Shown piece by piece: positions 33,784 to 42,849 of a DNA stretch of 64,000 nt. The translations under genes and the position numbers were made by a program. This stretch comes from QZKY01 sp963666295 (lineage in GTDB: Bacteria > Pseudomonadota > Gammaproteobacteria > Burkholderiales > Burkholderiaceae_D). Under the pieces are notes generated by a model that saw only the letters and a program-made list of their open reading frames with translations, was not told where the DNA came from and made no database searches. The stretch lies in assembly GCA_963666295.1 (NCBI GenBank), contig OY762707.1, positions 1,674,001 through 1,738,000 on the forward strand, given 5' to 3'. The first letter of the stretch is position 1. The number at the start of each line of letters is the position of its first letter.

Positions 33784-34869
33784 ATGCGCAAGTTTAATTT
33801 TTCTGCGGGCCCGTCTACCTTGCCTGAGGAAGTCTTGAGACAGGCTGCAGAAGAAATGCTGGACTGGCAGGGGTGCGGTTTTTCCGTGATGGAAATGAGT
33901 CATCGCAGCCTGGAATTCATGTCGATTCTGGAAAGCGCCCACAATGATTTGCGCGACTTGTTATCAGTTCCTGAGAATTACAAGATTCTGTTCATGCAGG
34001 GTGGCGCGGTAGCGCAAAATGCCATCATTCCGATGAACTTGCTTGGGCGGGTAGCCAGGCCGGCGACGGTCGATTTTGTCCATACGGGTTTCTGGTCTGG
34101 CAGGGCGATGGACGACGCGCGCAAATATGCGCGTGTGAATGTGGCGGCTACATCTGAGGCAACCGGATTTACGCATATTCCAGCGCGCGAAGAATGGCGG
34201 TTGTCGGAAAATGCCGCTTACGTGCATCTCTGCACGAATGAAACGATTCACGGCGTTGAATTTCCATTTGTTCCCGAAGTTGGTGCAGTTCCCCTGGTGG
34301 CAGACATGTCTTCGCATATCCTGTCGCGGGTGATTGACGTTTCGCGTTACGACGTGATTTTTGCCTGTGCGCAAAAAAATCTGGGCATCGCCGGTTTGAC
34401 GCTGGTCATCGTGCGTGATGACCTGCCTGGTCATGCCTTGTCAATTTGCCCTTCGGCATTCGACTGGGAAAAAGTGGCGCAAAATGATTCGATGTTCAAT
34501 ACGCCGCCGACATACGCGATCTATATTTCCGGCTTGCTGTTTCAATGGTTGAGGCGGCGGGGCGGGGTGGCCGCGATCGAAGCGCGCAATATCGAGAAAG
34601 CCGCGCTGTTGTATGACTATCTGGACTCAACCGATTTTTATCGCAATTCAGTATCAAAGAATTACCGCTCCCGCATGAATGTGCCGTTTTTGCTGCATGA
34701 TGCGACGCTGGACCAGGCGTTTTTGAAAGGTGCATGGACAAATGGATTGCTGCAGCTCAAAGGGCATCGTGTCATGGGCGGCATGCGCGCATCGATTTAC
34801 AATGCCATGCCCATCGAAGGGGTGAAGGCATTGATCGATTTCATGCGTGAATTCGAACGTACACACTAG
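33784..34869 (+). CDS. serC: Phosphoserine aminotransferase
   Basis: 361 residues. PLP enzyme converting 3-phosphohydroxypyruvate to phosphoserine (serine and pyridoxine synthesis). Seen are FSAGPSTLPEEVLRQAAEEM at the N-terminus, the PLP-lysine segment FACAQKNLGIAGLTLVIVR and HRVMGGMRASIYNAMP. It starts 5 bases after the gyrA stop, so it is likely co-transcribed. Confidence 0.96.
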   Translation: MRKFNFSAGPSTLPEEVLRQAAEEMLDWQGCGFSVMEMSHRSLEFMSILESAHNDLRDLLSVPENYKILFMQGGAVAQNAIIPMNLLGRVARPATVDFVHTGFWSGRAMDDARKYARVNVAATSEATGFTHIPAREEWRLSENAAYVHLCTNETIHGVEFPFVPEVGAVPLVADMSSHILSRVIDVSRYDVIFACAQKNLGIAGLTLVIVRDDLPGHALSICPSAFDWEKVAQNDSMFNTPPTYAIYISGLLFQWLRRRGGVAAIEARNIEKAALLYDYLDSTDFYRNSVSKNYRSRMNVPFLLHDATLDQAFLKGAWTNGLLQLKGHRVMGGMRASIYNAMPIEGVKALIDFMREFERTH

Positions 34870-34939
34870 TGTAACCGGCGTTTTTGCCTCAAATTGAAAT
34901 ACAATCTACTGATTTGTAATTCGCTCATTTTGCTTATTC

Positions 34940-36010
34940 ATGGATAAAGACCTTAAACCCTTACGTGACCAGATTGACGAGACTGACAGGCAGTTGCTGG
35001 AGTTGTTAAACCGGCGCGCCAGATTGGCGCAGGAAGTCGGGCATGTGAAGGAAAAAACGAACGCGCCGGTATATCGGCCAGAGCGGGAGGCGCAAGTGTT
35101 GCGTGCGCTGGCTGACCGTAATCCCGGGCCACTGCTGAATGGTGACTTGCAGCAGATCTTTCGTCAGATCATTTCGGCCTGCCGTGCGCTGGAGTTGCGC
35201 GTCAAGGTGGCCTATCTGGGGCCGACGGGAACCTATTCCGAACAGGCAGTGACGCAGCAGTTTGGCAGTGCGATCGACGGCGTTCCCTGTACCACGCTGG
35301 ATGAAGTTTTCCGTGCGACGGAGGCGGGCGCAGCCGATTTTGGTGTTGTGCCTGTCGAGAACTCAACCGAGGGCGCGATTAATCGCACGCTGGATTTGTT
35401 GCTGCAAACTTCGCTGACGATTAGCAGTGAAATTTCGATCCCGGTACACCATTGTTTGATGACACAAAGCGGCTCCATGGAAGGGGTCACGGCGATTTGT
35501 GCACACGTGCAAGCCTTGTCACAGTGCCAGGGATGGTTGAATTTGCACTATCCGGATGTTGAACGGCATGCGGTTTCGTCCAACGGCGAGGCGGCGCGGT
35601 TGGCAAGTGAAGACGCTAGTGTTGCTGCTGTTGCTGGTGAAATGGCGGGCCAGAAATATGGCTTGAAAGTGGTGAATACCAATATTCAGGATGCACCGAA
35701 TAACCGTACGCGTTTTGTTGTGATCGGCCGTTTGCAGACAGCGCCGAGTGGGAAGGATCAAACATCACTCGTGTTTTCGGTACCCAATGAGGCTGGCTCC
35801 GTTTACCGCACATTGAAACCACTCGCAACCCACGGGGTGTCGATGACGCGTTTTGAGTCACGTCCGGCGCGTACTGGAAGTTGGGAATATAATTTTTTCG
35901 TCGATGTGGAAGGTCATGCGCAAGATGAGAAGGTAGCTGCGGCGCTCACGGAGCTAAAGGCGCATGCTGCTTATTTCAAGTTGCTGGGGTCTTACCCCTC
36001 CACGCTTTAA
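34940..36010 (+). CDS. pheA: Bifunctional chorismate mutase / prephenate dehydratase
   Basis: 356 residues. An N-terminal AroQ chorismate mutase (about 1-90, LRDQIDETDRQLLELLNRRA), a prephenate dehydratase domain (about 93-270, YLGPTGTYSEQA and VPVENSTEGAINRTLD) and a C-terminal ACT regulatory domain (about 280-356, with ESRPARTGSWEYNFFVD) that should bind phenylalanine. Committed step of phenylalanine synthesis. Confidence 0.96.
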   Translation: MDKDLKPLRDQIDETDRQLLELLNRRARLAQEVGHVKEKTNAPVYRPEREAQVLRALADRNPGPLLNGDLQQIFRQIISACRALELRVKVAYLGPTGTYSEQAVTQQFGSAIDGVPCTTLDEVFRATEAGAADFGVVPVENSTEGAINRTLDLLLQTSLTISSEISIPVHHCLMTQSGSMEGVTAICAHVQALSQCQGWLNLHYPDVERHAVSSNGEAARLASEDASVAAVAGEMAGQKYGLKVVNTNIQDAPNNRTRFVVIGRLQTAPSGKDQTSLVFSVPNEAGSVYRTLKPLATHGVSMTRFESRPARTGSWEYNFFVDVEGHAQDEKVAAALTELKAHAAYFKLLGSYPSTL

Positions 36011-36024
36011 TTTTCGGGAACATC

Positions 36025-37131
36025 ATGTCGAATCTATTCGGGCCGGAATATGTCCGCGCCATTTCTCCCTATCAGGCTGGCAAGCCAATTTCGGAAGTCG
36101 CTCGCGAGTTCGGGTTGGACGAAACGAAGATCATCAAAATGGCATCCAATGAAAATCCGTTGGGCATGCCGGAGTCTGCGCGCCAGGCCATGCTGGAAGC
36201 GTTTGCAGAAGCGGGGCGCTACCCGGATTCAAACGGATTTGAACTTAAAGAGGCACTCTCGGCGCGCTATGGCGTGCCGCAAGACTGGATTACGCTGGGT
36301 AACGGCAGCAACGACATTCTGGAACTGGCTGCGCATGCATTGGTGCAACCGGGGCAGTCGGTGGTTTTCGCGCAGTACAGCTTCGTTGTGTATGCACTGG
36401 CATCACAGGCTGTCGGCGCGCGCGCTATCGCCGTGCCCGCAATAGATTACGGCCATGATCTAGGGGCCATGCTGCAGGCGATTACGGATGACACACGCCT
36501 GATTTACATCGCGAATCCGAATAATCCGACCGGTACTTTCCTTGAGCCGGAAGAAATGGCGGCTTTCCTGAAAGCGGTGCCGGAAGAGGTGGTGGTCGTG
36601 ATTGATGAAGCCTACAACGAATATCTCGACTCAGGCTTGCAATACGACTCCACCGAATGGGTGCGCCAGTATGGAAACTTGCTGGTGTCACGCACTTTTT
36701 CAAAGGCGCACGGCCTGGCGGGATTGCGCGTCGGTTTTGGTATTGCACAGCCGCGCATTACCGATTTGCTGAATCGCATCCGCCAGCCGTTCAACGTCAA
36801 TACCCTGGCGCAGGCGGCGGCCATTGCCGCGCTGAACGACAAGGCCTACCTGCAAAAAAGTGCTGAACTGAATGCACAGGGGTATCGGCAGTTGACCCAG
36901 GCTTTTGAGGAAATGGGGCTGGAATACATCCCGTCCTACGGTAATTTCGTGACGGTTCGCGTTGGTGATGATGGCGAGGCGGGCGCGCGCGTGAATCTGG
37001 CCTTGCTGAAAAAAGGAATTATTGTGCGTCCGATTGGTGGTTACGGTCTGCCGCAGTGGTTGCGGATTTCAATCGGCTTGCCGGAAGAAAACACGGCTTT
37101 CCTCACAGCCTTGAAAGAAGTACTAACATGA
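36025..37131 (+). CDS. hisC: Histidinol-phosphate aminotransferase
   Basis: 368 residues. PLP aminotransferase; in this aromatic operon position it probably also serves phenylalanine and tyrosine synthesis. ASNENPLGMPE and the PLP-lysine SRTFSKAHGLAGLRVGFG are intact. It ends in AFLTALKEVLT, and a diverged second copy of that ending lies in the spacer downstream (37212-37259). Starts 14 bases after pheA. Confidence 0.94.
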   Translation: MSNLFGPEYVRAISPYQAGKPISEVAREFGLDETKIIKMASNENPLGMPESARQAMLEAFAEAGRYPDSNGFELKEALSARYGVPQDWITLGNGSNDILELAAHALVQPGQSVVFAQYSFVVYALASQAVGARAIAVPAIDYGHDLGAMLQAITDDTRLIYIANPNNPTGTFLEPEEMAAFLKAVPEEVVVVIDEAYNEYLDSGLQYDSTEWVRQYGNLLVSRTFSKAHGLAGLRVGFGIAQPRITDLLNRIRQPFNVNTLAQAAAIAALNDKAYLQKSAELNAQGYRQLTQAFEEMGLEYIPSYGNFVTVRVGDDGEAGARVNLALLKKGIIVRPIGGYGLPQWLRISIGLPEENTAFLTALKEVLT

Positions 37132-37183
37132 GAAAAGTTTCAGGATCATATCAAAGCGGTGCTTCGTTGCGGACTAACATGAG
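37122..37183 (+). repeat. Short direct repeat around the hisC stop
   Basis: ACTAACATGAG occurs at 37122-37132, overlapping the hisC stop, and again at 37173-37183, 51 bases apart. Confidence 0.6.
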
Positions 37184-37211
37184 CGAAGCGAATGTTAAGC
37201 GAAGCGGCCGA

Positions 37212-37259
37212 AACCAAAATGCTGCCTTTATTCGGGCACTCAAGGATGTGCTGGCCTGA
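37212..37259 (+). pseudogene. Ghost of a hisC 3' end
   Basis: The spacer between hisC and tyrA encodes NQNAAFIRALKDVLA followed by a stop, matching the true hisC ending ENTAFLTALKEVLT in spacing and in most residues, although the DNA has diverged. The remainder of the gene is missing. It probably records replacement or partial duplication of hisC. Confidence 0.55.
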
Positions 37260-37263
37260 CCCC

Positions 37264-38163
37264 ATGTTCAATAAAATTGCGTTATTTGGTGTCGGTCTGA
37301 TTGGTGGCTCGTTCGCCCTTGCGCTTAAAAAAGCGGGCAAGGTTGAACTGGTGGTGGGTGTTGAGCGCAGTGAGGTGGCGCTGGCGCGCGCGCTGGAACT
37401 TGGTGTTGTCGATCAAGCGATGACGTCTGTTGCCGAGGCGGTTCGTGGTGCGGATCTGATCATGATTGCGGCACCAGTCGCGCAGACGGCCAGTATTCTG
37501 ACTGCGATCAAGCCGCATCTGGAGCCGGATACTATTGTGACCGATGTAGGCAGTACAAAGTCGGGGGTGGTGGAGGTGGCGCGGTCTGTTTTGGGTGAAA
37601 AGGCGTCCCAGTTTGTGCCTGGCCATCCGATCGCCGGACGCGAGACCAATGGCCCGGACGCCGCCATCACGGATTTGTACGTCAACCGAAAAGTGGTGCT
37701 GACGCCGACGTCGGAGAGTAGGTCGCAATTGGTGCAAAGGGTGGCAGATGCCTGGCGTGCGTGCGGGGCGAACATCCACTACCTGACGCCCGCCGAGCAT
37801 GATGACGTGTTTGCCGCCGTCAGTCATTTGCCGCATTTGCTGGCGTATGTGCTGGTTGATAACATTGCGCGCAGGCCGGAAGCGGATGTGCTATTTCAAT
37901 ATGCTGCAAGCGGCTTTCGGGACTTCACGCGCATTGCGGGTTCATCGCCTGAAATGTGGCGTGACATTACGCTGGCAAACCGGCCGGCACTGCTGGAGTT
38001 GCTGGATTCGTATATTGCCCAACTTCATGACATGCGCGATCTGGTCGCAACTTCAAATGGCGATGCCATCAATGCCGTTTATGCCAATGCGCAAAAGGCA
38101 CGGAAAAACTGGATGTACGCTGTCGAAGCGACGGAAAAACCAAGTACGGATGGGGGTGACTAA
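37264..38163 (+). CDS. tyrA: Prephenate/cyclohexadienyl dehydrogenase
   Basis: 299 residues. NAD(P)-dependent decarboxylating dehydrogenase of tyrosine synthesis. N-terminal Rossmann motif FGVGLIGGSFALALKKAG, then PGHPIAGRETNGP and SHLPHLLAYVLVD with the catalytic His region. The ATG at 37264 is chosen because the Rossmann strand begins right after it; the open frame to 37192 runs through the hisC ghost. aroA begins 2 bases after the stop. Confidence 0.95.
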   Translation: MFNKIALFGVGLIGGSFALALKKAGKVELVVGVERSEVALARALELGVVDQAMTSVAEAVRGADLIMIAAPVAQTASILTAIKPHLEPDTIVTDVGSTKSGVVEVARSVLGEKASQFVPGHPIAGRETNGPDAAITDLYVNRKVVLTPTSESRSQLVQRVADAWRACGANIHYLTPAEHDDVFAAVSHLPHLLAYVLVDNIARRPEADVLFQYAASGFRDFTRIAGSSPEMWRDITLANRPALLELLDSYIAQLHDMRDLVATSNGDAINAVYANAQKARKNWMYAVEATEKPSTDGGD

Positions 38164-38165
38164 GG

Positions 38166-39488
38166 ATGCATTACCCGAGTTACATTGATTTGACGCCGGT
38201 AACGCGCGCTGAAGGTAGCGTGCGTTTGCCTGGCTCAAAAAGTATTTCGAATCGCACTTTGTTGCTGGCTGCGATGGCAAGAGGAACGACGCGAATCATG
38301 GATTTGCTGGCGTCAGACGATACGCAAGTCATGCTGGAGGCGTTGAAAGAACTGGGTGTGACGTGGACGCAAATCGAAGGTACGCAGAATTTTGTCGTGC
38401 AAGGTGCCGATGGCCCATTTCCGGTCAAGCAAGCGGCCATGTTTATGGGTAATGCCGGTACAGCGATTCGTCCGCTGACGGCCGCACTGGCGGCGATGCA
38501 AGGCGACTATACCCTGCGCGGCGTGCCACGCATGCATGAGCGTCCGATTGGCGATCTGGTCGAGGCATTGAACGCCGCCGGTGCGGATATCGACTATCTG
38601 GGTGAGCCGGGTTATCCGCCTCTGCACATCAAGCCTGGCAACATACAGGCTGATCGTTTGAAAGTGCGCGGCAACGTATCCAGCCAGTTTCTGACGGCCC
38701 TGCTGATGGCGGCACCACTGATGGCGCGAGAAAAGGGCGTCACGATTGAAGTCGTCGGCGAACTGATTTCACGTCCGTATATCGAAATTACGCTGAATCT
38801 GATGGCGCGCTTTGGTGTCAAGGTTCAAAACGACGGTGGTCAGGAATTCGTGATTCCGGCCGGCCAGTTTTACGTCAGTCCGGATACCTTGCATGTAGAG
38901 GGTGATGCGTCTTCAGCTTCTTACTTCCTGGCAGCAGGTGCGATTACAGGCGGGCCGGTTCGAATTGAAGGGGTTGGGCTGGACAGCATTCAGGGCGATG
39001 TGCGTTTCGTCGAAGCCTTGCAGCAAATGGGTGCGGTGATTAGTCACGGTGACAACTGGATTGAGGCGCGCTCCGAAGGCGTGCTAAAAGCAATTGATGC
39101 GGATTTCAACCACATTCCGGATGCTGCGATGACGATTGCGATTGTGGCGCTGTATGCAGACGGCACCAGCACCTTGCGCAATATCGGTAGTTGGCGCGTC
39201 AAGGAAACGGACCGGATTGCGGCCATGGCGACCGAGTTGCGGAAACTGGGCGCAACGGTTGAAGAGGGCGAAGATTATCTGCGCGTGACGCCACCGGAAC
39301 AGATTCAATCCGCAACGATCGATACCTATGACGATCACCGCATGGCGATGTGTTTTTCGCTCGCCTCCTTGAATGGCGCGGCCCGTAGCGGCAATGAAAT
39401 GCGCATCAACGATCCGCGGTGCGTTGCAAAAACCTTTCCGGACTATTTCGATGTGCTCAACCAGATTTTGCAGCGCGCGCGATCATGA
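38166..39488 (+). CDS. aroA: 3-phosphoshikimate 1-carboxyvinyltransferase (EPSP synthase)
   Basis: 440 residues, class I EPSP synthase joining shikimate-3-phosphate and PEP. LPGSKSISNRTLLLAAMA, GNAGTAIRPLTAALA (with the Gly typical of glyphosate-sensitive enzymes) and YDDHRMAMCFSLA are intact. Its TGA stop overlaps the cmk start in ATGA. Confidence 0.97.
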   Translation: MHYPSYIDLTPVTRAEGSVRLPGSKSISNRTLLLAAMARGTTRIMDLLASDDTQVMLEALKELGVTWTQIEGTQNFVVQGADGPFPVKQAAMFMGNAGTAIRPLTAALAAMQGDYTLRGVPRMHERPIGDLVEALNAAGADIDYLGEPGYPPLHIKPGNIQADRLKVRGNVSSQFLTALLMAAPLMAREKGVTIEVVGELISRPYIEITLNLMARFGVKVQNDGGQEFVIPAGQFYVSPDTLHVEGDASSASYFLAAGAITGGPVRIEGVGLDSIQGDVRFVEALQQMGAVISHGDNWIEARSEGVLKAIDADFNHIPDAAMTIAIVALYADGTSTLRNIGSWRVKETDRIAAMATELRKLGATVEEGEDYLRVTPPEQIQSATIDTYDDHRMAMCFSLASLNGAARSGNEMRINDPRCVAKTFPDYFDVLNQILQRARS

Positions 39489-40198
39489 GTTTTTCTGAAC
39501 ATAGTTGCATGGGGTTTGGTGGCCCACTCCGGGTGCCAGTGATTACCATTGATGGCCCGACCGCCTCCGGCAAGGGAACGATTGCGCGCAAGGTGGCCTA
39601 TCGGCTGGGATTCCACACGCTGGACTCGGGGGCGCTATACCGCATGGTGGCGTGGGCCGCGTTGGCGGAAGGATTGGACGCACAGCACGAAGATGCGCTG
39701 CTGGAAATGATGGATCGCGTCACGTTTCGCTTCAGCGGCGAAAAAGTCATCATATCCGGTCAGGATGTGACCGATGAAATTCGAGAGGAAGCAGTCGGCC
39801 TGATTGCGTCCAGAGTAGCTGCGCTGCCGGCGGTTCGCGAAGCGCTGGTTGACCGGCAATTGCGGTTTCGGCAGCCGCCGGGTCTGATCGCAGATGGGCG
39901 CGATATGGGGACGGTGATATTTCCGGATGCCGATCTGAAGGTGTTCATGACGGCCAGTGTAGAAGTGCGTGCGCAGCGCCGTTATAAGCAATTGATAGAA
40001 AAAGGATTTCCTGCTAATATGGCGAGCCTTCTGGAAGATTTGCACGAGCGGGATCAGCGCGATTTACAGAGGGCGGTGGCACCGCTGGCACCTGCAGAGG
40101 GAGCAAAAGTGCTGGATACGTCTGATATGACGGAGGAGCAGGTCGTAGCGCAAGTTGTTGAATGGTATCGTGAGATTGATCAAAGAAACCAACTATAA
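39485..40198 (+). CDS. cmk: Cytidylate kinase
   Basis: 237 residues. Phosphorylates CMP and dCMP. P-loop IDGPTASGKGTIARKVA, LDSGALYRMVAW and the IADGRDMGTVIFPDADLK segment are typical. The ATG at 39485 overlaps the aroA stop by four bases (ATGA), implying translational coupling; a second ATG at 39509 is possible. rpsA follows, as in most proteobacteria. Confidence 0.95.
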   Translation: MSFSEHSCMGFGGPLRVPVITIDGPTASGKGTIARKVAYRLGFHTLDSGALYRMVAWAALAEGLDAQHEDALLEMMDRVTFRFSGEKVIISGQDVTDEIREEAVGLIASRVAALPAVREALVDRQLRFRQPPGLIADGRDMGTVIFPDADLKVFMTASVEVRAQRRYKQLIEKGFPANMASLLEDLHERDQRDLQRAVAPLAPAEGAKVLDTSDMTEEQVVAQVVEWYREIDQRNQL

Positions 40199-40341
40199 TT
40201 CCCGCTATATTTTCCCGATGTTATGTCGCTTGGTTCCCGACTGAATGCAATGTTCAGAGGGATCTTTTTAAACCTGACCCAGTTTGAGAGCACGATTTGT
40301 TTTCGGCTGGCTAAGCTACTTATTTTTAATCATTAACCAAT

Positions 40342-42060
40342 ATGTCAATTTCCACTGAAACAAATGAATCCGCTTTCGGTACAGAAAGCTTTGCAGCACT
40401 ATTCGAAGAATCGCTGGCACGCCAGGATATGCGCTCAGGCGAGGTCATTTCCGCCGAGGTAGTGCGCATTGATCACAACCATGTGGTTGTAAATGCAGGG
40501 CTGAAATCAGAATCGTTTATCCCTATTGAAGAATTCAAGGACGATGTAGGCGAAATCGAAGTTAATGTCGGTGATTTTGTTTCGGTTGCGATCGAATCAC
40601 TTGAGAACGGTTACGGTGACACGATCCTGTCGCGCGACAAGGCCAAACGCCTCGCTTCCTGGCTGGCCTTGGAAAAAGCCATGGATGCGGACGAACTCGT
40701 GACCGGTACGATCAACGGCAAGGTGAAGGGTGGCCTGACCGTGTTGACCAACGGTATCCGTGCTTTCTTGCCGGGTTCGCTGGTTGATTCGCGCCCGGTG
40801 AAAGACACCACGCCGTATGAAGGCAAGACCATGGAGTTCAAGGTCATCAAATTGGACCGCAAGCGCAATAATGTTGTGCTGTCGCGCCGTGCTGTGGTTG
40901 AGGCCTCCATGGGTGAAGAGCGTCAGAAACTGCTGGAGACGCTGCAGGAAGGTGCTACGGTCCAGGGCGTGGTCAAGAATATTACCGACTACGGCGCCTT
41001 TATTGACCTGGGAGGCATCGACGGCCTGCTGCACATCACAGATCTTGCATGGCGCCGTGTTCGCCATCCTTCGGAAGTGCTGACGGTCGGTCAGGAAATC
41101 ACTGCGAAAGTACTTAAGTACGATCAAGAGAAGAGCCGTGTTTCATTGGGTGTGAAACAGTTGGGCGAAGATCCATGGGTTGGTTTGTCGCGCCGCTACC
41201 CGAAAGGTACGCGTTTGTTCGGCAAGGTCACAAACCTGACCGATTACGGTGCTTTTGTTGAAGTCGAGCAAGGTATCGAAGGTTTGGTTCACGTTTCTGA
41301 AATGGATTGGACCAACAAGAATGTTGCGCCAAACAAAGTGGTCAAGCTGGGCGACGAAGTGGAAGTCATGGTGCTGGAAATAGACGAATCTCGTCGCCGC
41401 ATCAGTCTCGGCATGAAGCAGTGCGCGCCGAACCCATGGGACGATTTTGCCATCAACCATCAGAAAGGTGACAAGGTTACCGGCGCGATCAAATCAATTA
41501 CCGATTTCGGTGTCTTCATCGGTTTGCCGGGCAATATTGACGGTTTGGTCCACTTGTCCGACCTGTCATGGAATGAGCCAGGTGAAGAAGCGGTTCGTCG
41601 CTTCAAGAAAGGCGAAGATCTGGAAGCCGTTGTTCTGGCGATCGACGTCGAGCGCGAGCGCGTGTCACTGGGTGTCAAGCAACTGGAAGGCGATCCGTTC
41701 AACAATTTCGTCGCCCTGAATGACAAAGGCGCCGTGCTGAATGGTGAAGTCAAGTCCGTTGAGCCAAAAGGTGCGGTTGTTCAGTTATCCGAAGACGTGG
41801 AAGGCTATTTGCGTGCGTCTGAAATCTCCAGCGATCGTGTTGAAGATGCGTCAACGCACTTGAAGGAAGGTGACAAAGTTGAGGTCATGATCATCAATAT
41901 CGACCGTAAATCACGCACCATCCAGCTATCCATCAAGGCTAAGGATCAGGCTGAAACGAAGGAAGCTTTGCAGAAAATGTCCGATGAGGCCGATGCGGCC
42001 GCTTCCGGCATGACCAGCTTGGGCGCATTGCTGAAGGCCAAGTTCGATAATAAAAGCTGA
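40342..42060 (+). CDS. rpsA: 30S ribosomal protein S1
   Basis: 572 residues with six S1 RNA-binding repeats. Repeats 3-5 are the clearest: VKNITDYGAFIDLGGIDGLL, VTNLTDYGAFVEVEQGIEGL, IKSITDFGVFIGLPGNIDGL. Brings mRNA to the 30S subunit. The start codon has no Shine-Dalgarno (AATCATTAACCAAT before the ATG), which fits the known autogenous control of rpsA translation through a structured leader. Confidence 0.98.
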   Translation: MSISTETNESAFGTESFAALFEESLARQDMRSGEVISAEVVRIDHNHVVVNAGLKSESFIPIEEFKDDVGEIEVNVGDFVSVAIESLENGYGDTILSRDKAKRLASWLALEKAMDADELVTGTINGKVKGGLTVLTNGIRAFLPGSLVDSRPVKDTTPYEGKTMEFKVIKLDRKRNNVVLSRRAVVEASMGEERQKLLETLQEGATVQGVVKNITDYGAFIDLGGIDGLLHITDLAWRRVRHPSEVLTVGQEITAKVLKYDQEKSRVSLGVKQLGEDPWVGLSRRYPKGTRLFGKVTNLTDYGAFVEVEQGIEGLVHVSEMDWTNKNVAPNKVVKLGDEVEVMVLEIDESRRRISLGMKQCAPNPWDDFAINHQKGDKVTGAIKSITDFGVFIGLPGNIDGLVHLSDLSWNEPGEEAVRRFKKGEDLEAVVLAIDVERERVSLGVKQLEGDPFNNFVALNDKGAVLNGEVKSVEPKGAVVQLSEDVEGYLRASEISSDRVEDASTHLKEGDKVEVMIINIDRKSRTIQLSIKAKDQAETKEALQKMSDEADAAASGMTSLGALLKAKFDNKS

Positions 42061-42080
42061 TCCGGTCAGGCAGTAGGAAC

Positions 42081-42389
42081 ATGACGAAGTCAGAGCTGAT
42101 TGCCCGTCTGGCAGAGCGCTATACGCAACTGGTTGCGAAAGATGCGGAACTGGCGGTTAAGTCCATTCTTGATGCGATGACCACGGCCCTGGTCAATGGT
42201 CAGCGCATCGAGATACGCGGATTCGGCAGCTTTGCGATTAATGTTCGTCCGCCGCGCGTTGGACGTAATCCGAAGTCTGGTGAAAAAGTGATGGTGCGAG
42301 AAAAACGTGTGCCGCACTTCAAGCCAGGCAAGGAGTTGCGTGAAAGCGTTGACGAAATGGCAGCCAAGGTGCCCTTTGGGGATGATTGA
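42081..42389 (+). CDS. ihfB: Integration host factor subunit beta
   Basis: 102 residues, HU/IHF-type DNA-bending protein. MTKSELIARLAERYTQL, IEIRGFGSFAINVRPPRVGR (the DNA-binding arm with its proline) and RVPHFKPGKELRE identify the beta subunit. It starts 20 bases after rpsA, the usual position. Confidence 0.96.
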   Translation: MTKSELIARLAERYTQLVAKDAELAVKSILDAMTTALVNGQRIEIRGFGSFAINVRPPRVGRNPKSGEKVMVREKRVPHFKPGKELRESVDEMAAKVPFGDD

Positions 42390-42403
42390 ATCTGCTTGGT
42401 ATG

Positions 42404-42432
42404 AAAAGGGCATCTTCGGATGCCTTTTTTTT
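42404..42432 (+). terminator. UUCG-capped terminator after ihfB
   Basis: Stem GGCATC / GATGCC closed by a TTCG tetraloop (cTTCGg, exceptionally stable) and flanked by AAAA and an eight-T run. Confidence 0.92.
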
Positions 42433-42486
42433 GCGTAAAATGGTTTCATTTAGTGAGATCGCAGCTATGTTCATGGGGGGTGCATC

Positions 42487-42801
42487 GTGAAAATCGTTGT
42501 TCGGATTATTGCCGCAATACTGTTTTTCGTGATTTTCAGTTTTGCGCTGAAAAATTCGCATGAGGTGCCCCTGCAATTCTTTATGGGCTATGAATGGCGT
42601 GGCCCGATGGTGTTGCTCTTGCTGGTGTTTTTCGCGATCGGTGCCACGTTTGGGGTGCTGGCGATGATGCCGACGATCTTTCGCAAGCGAAATGAAATCA
42701 GCAAGCAAAAAACGATGGTCAGCACTCTGCAAAAACAGATTGAAGCACTCAAGGTGGCGCAAGACCGTGCGCAACAAGATGGTGGTGCGGCGCAGGAGTA
42801 G
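42487..42801 (+). CDS. lapA: Lipopolysaccharide assembly protein LapA
   Basis: 104 residues from a GTG preceded by a G-rich ribosome site. Two membrane helices (about 3-20 and 38-62) and a C-terminal coiled-coil tail (about 75-100), the DUF1049/LapA plan. Works with LapB to control LpxC turnover and LPS assembly. Immediately followed by lapB. Confidence 0.9.
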   Translation: MKIVVRIIAAILFFVIFSFALKNSHEVPLQFFMGYEWRGPMVLLLLVFFAIGATFGVLAMMPTIFRKRNEISKQKTMVSTLQKQIEALKVAQDRAQQDGGAAQE

Positions 42802-42849
42802 TAGTTCTCCCTGCGCTTTTGAGGTTCAACCTTTTGATTGTTAGATTGC

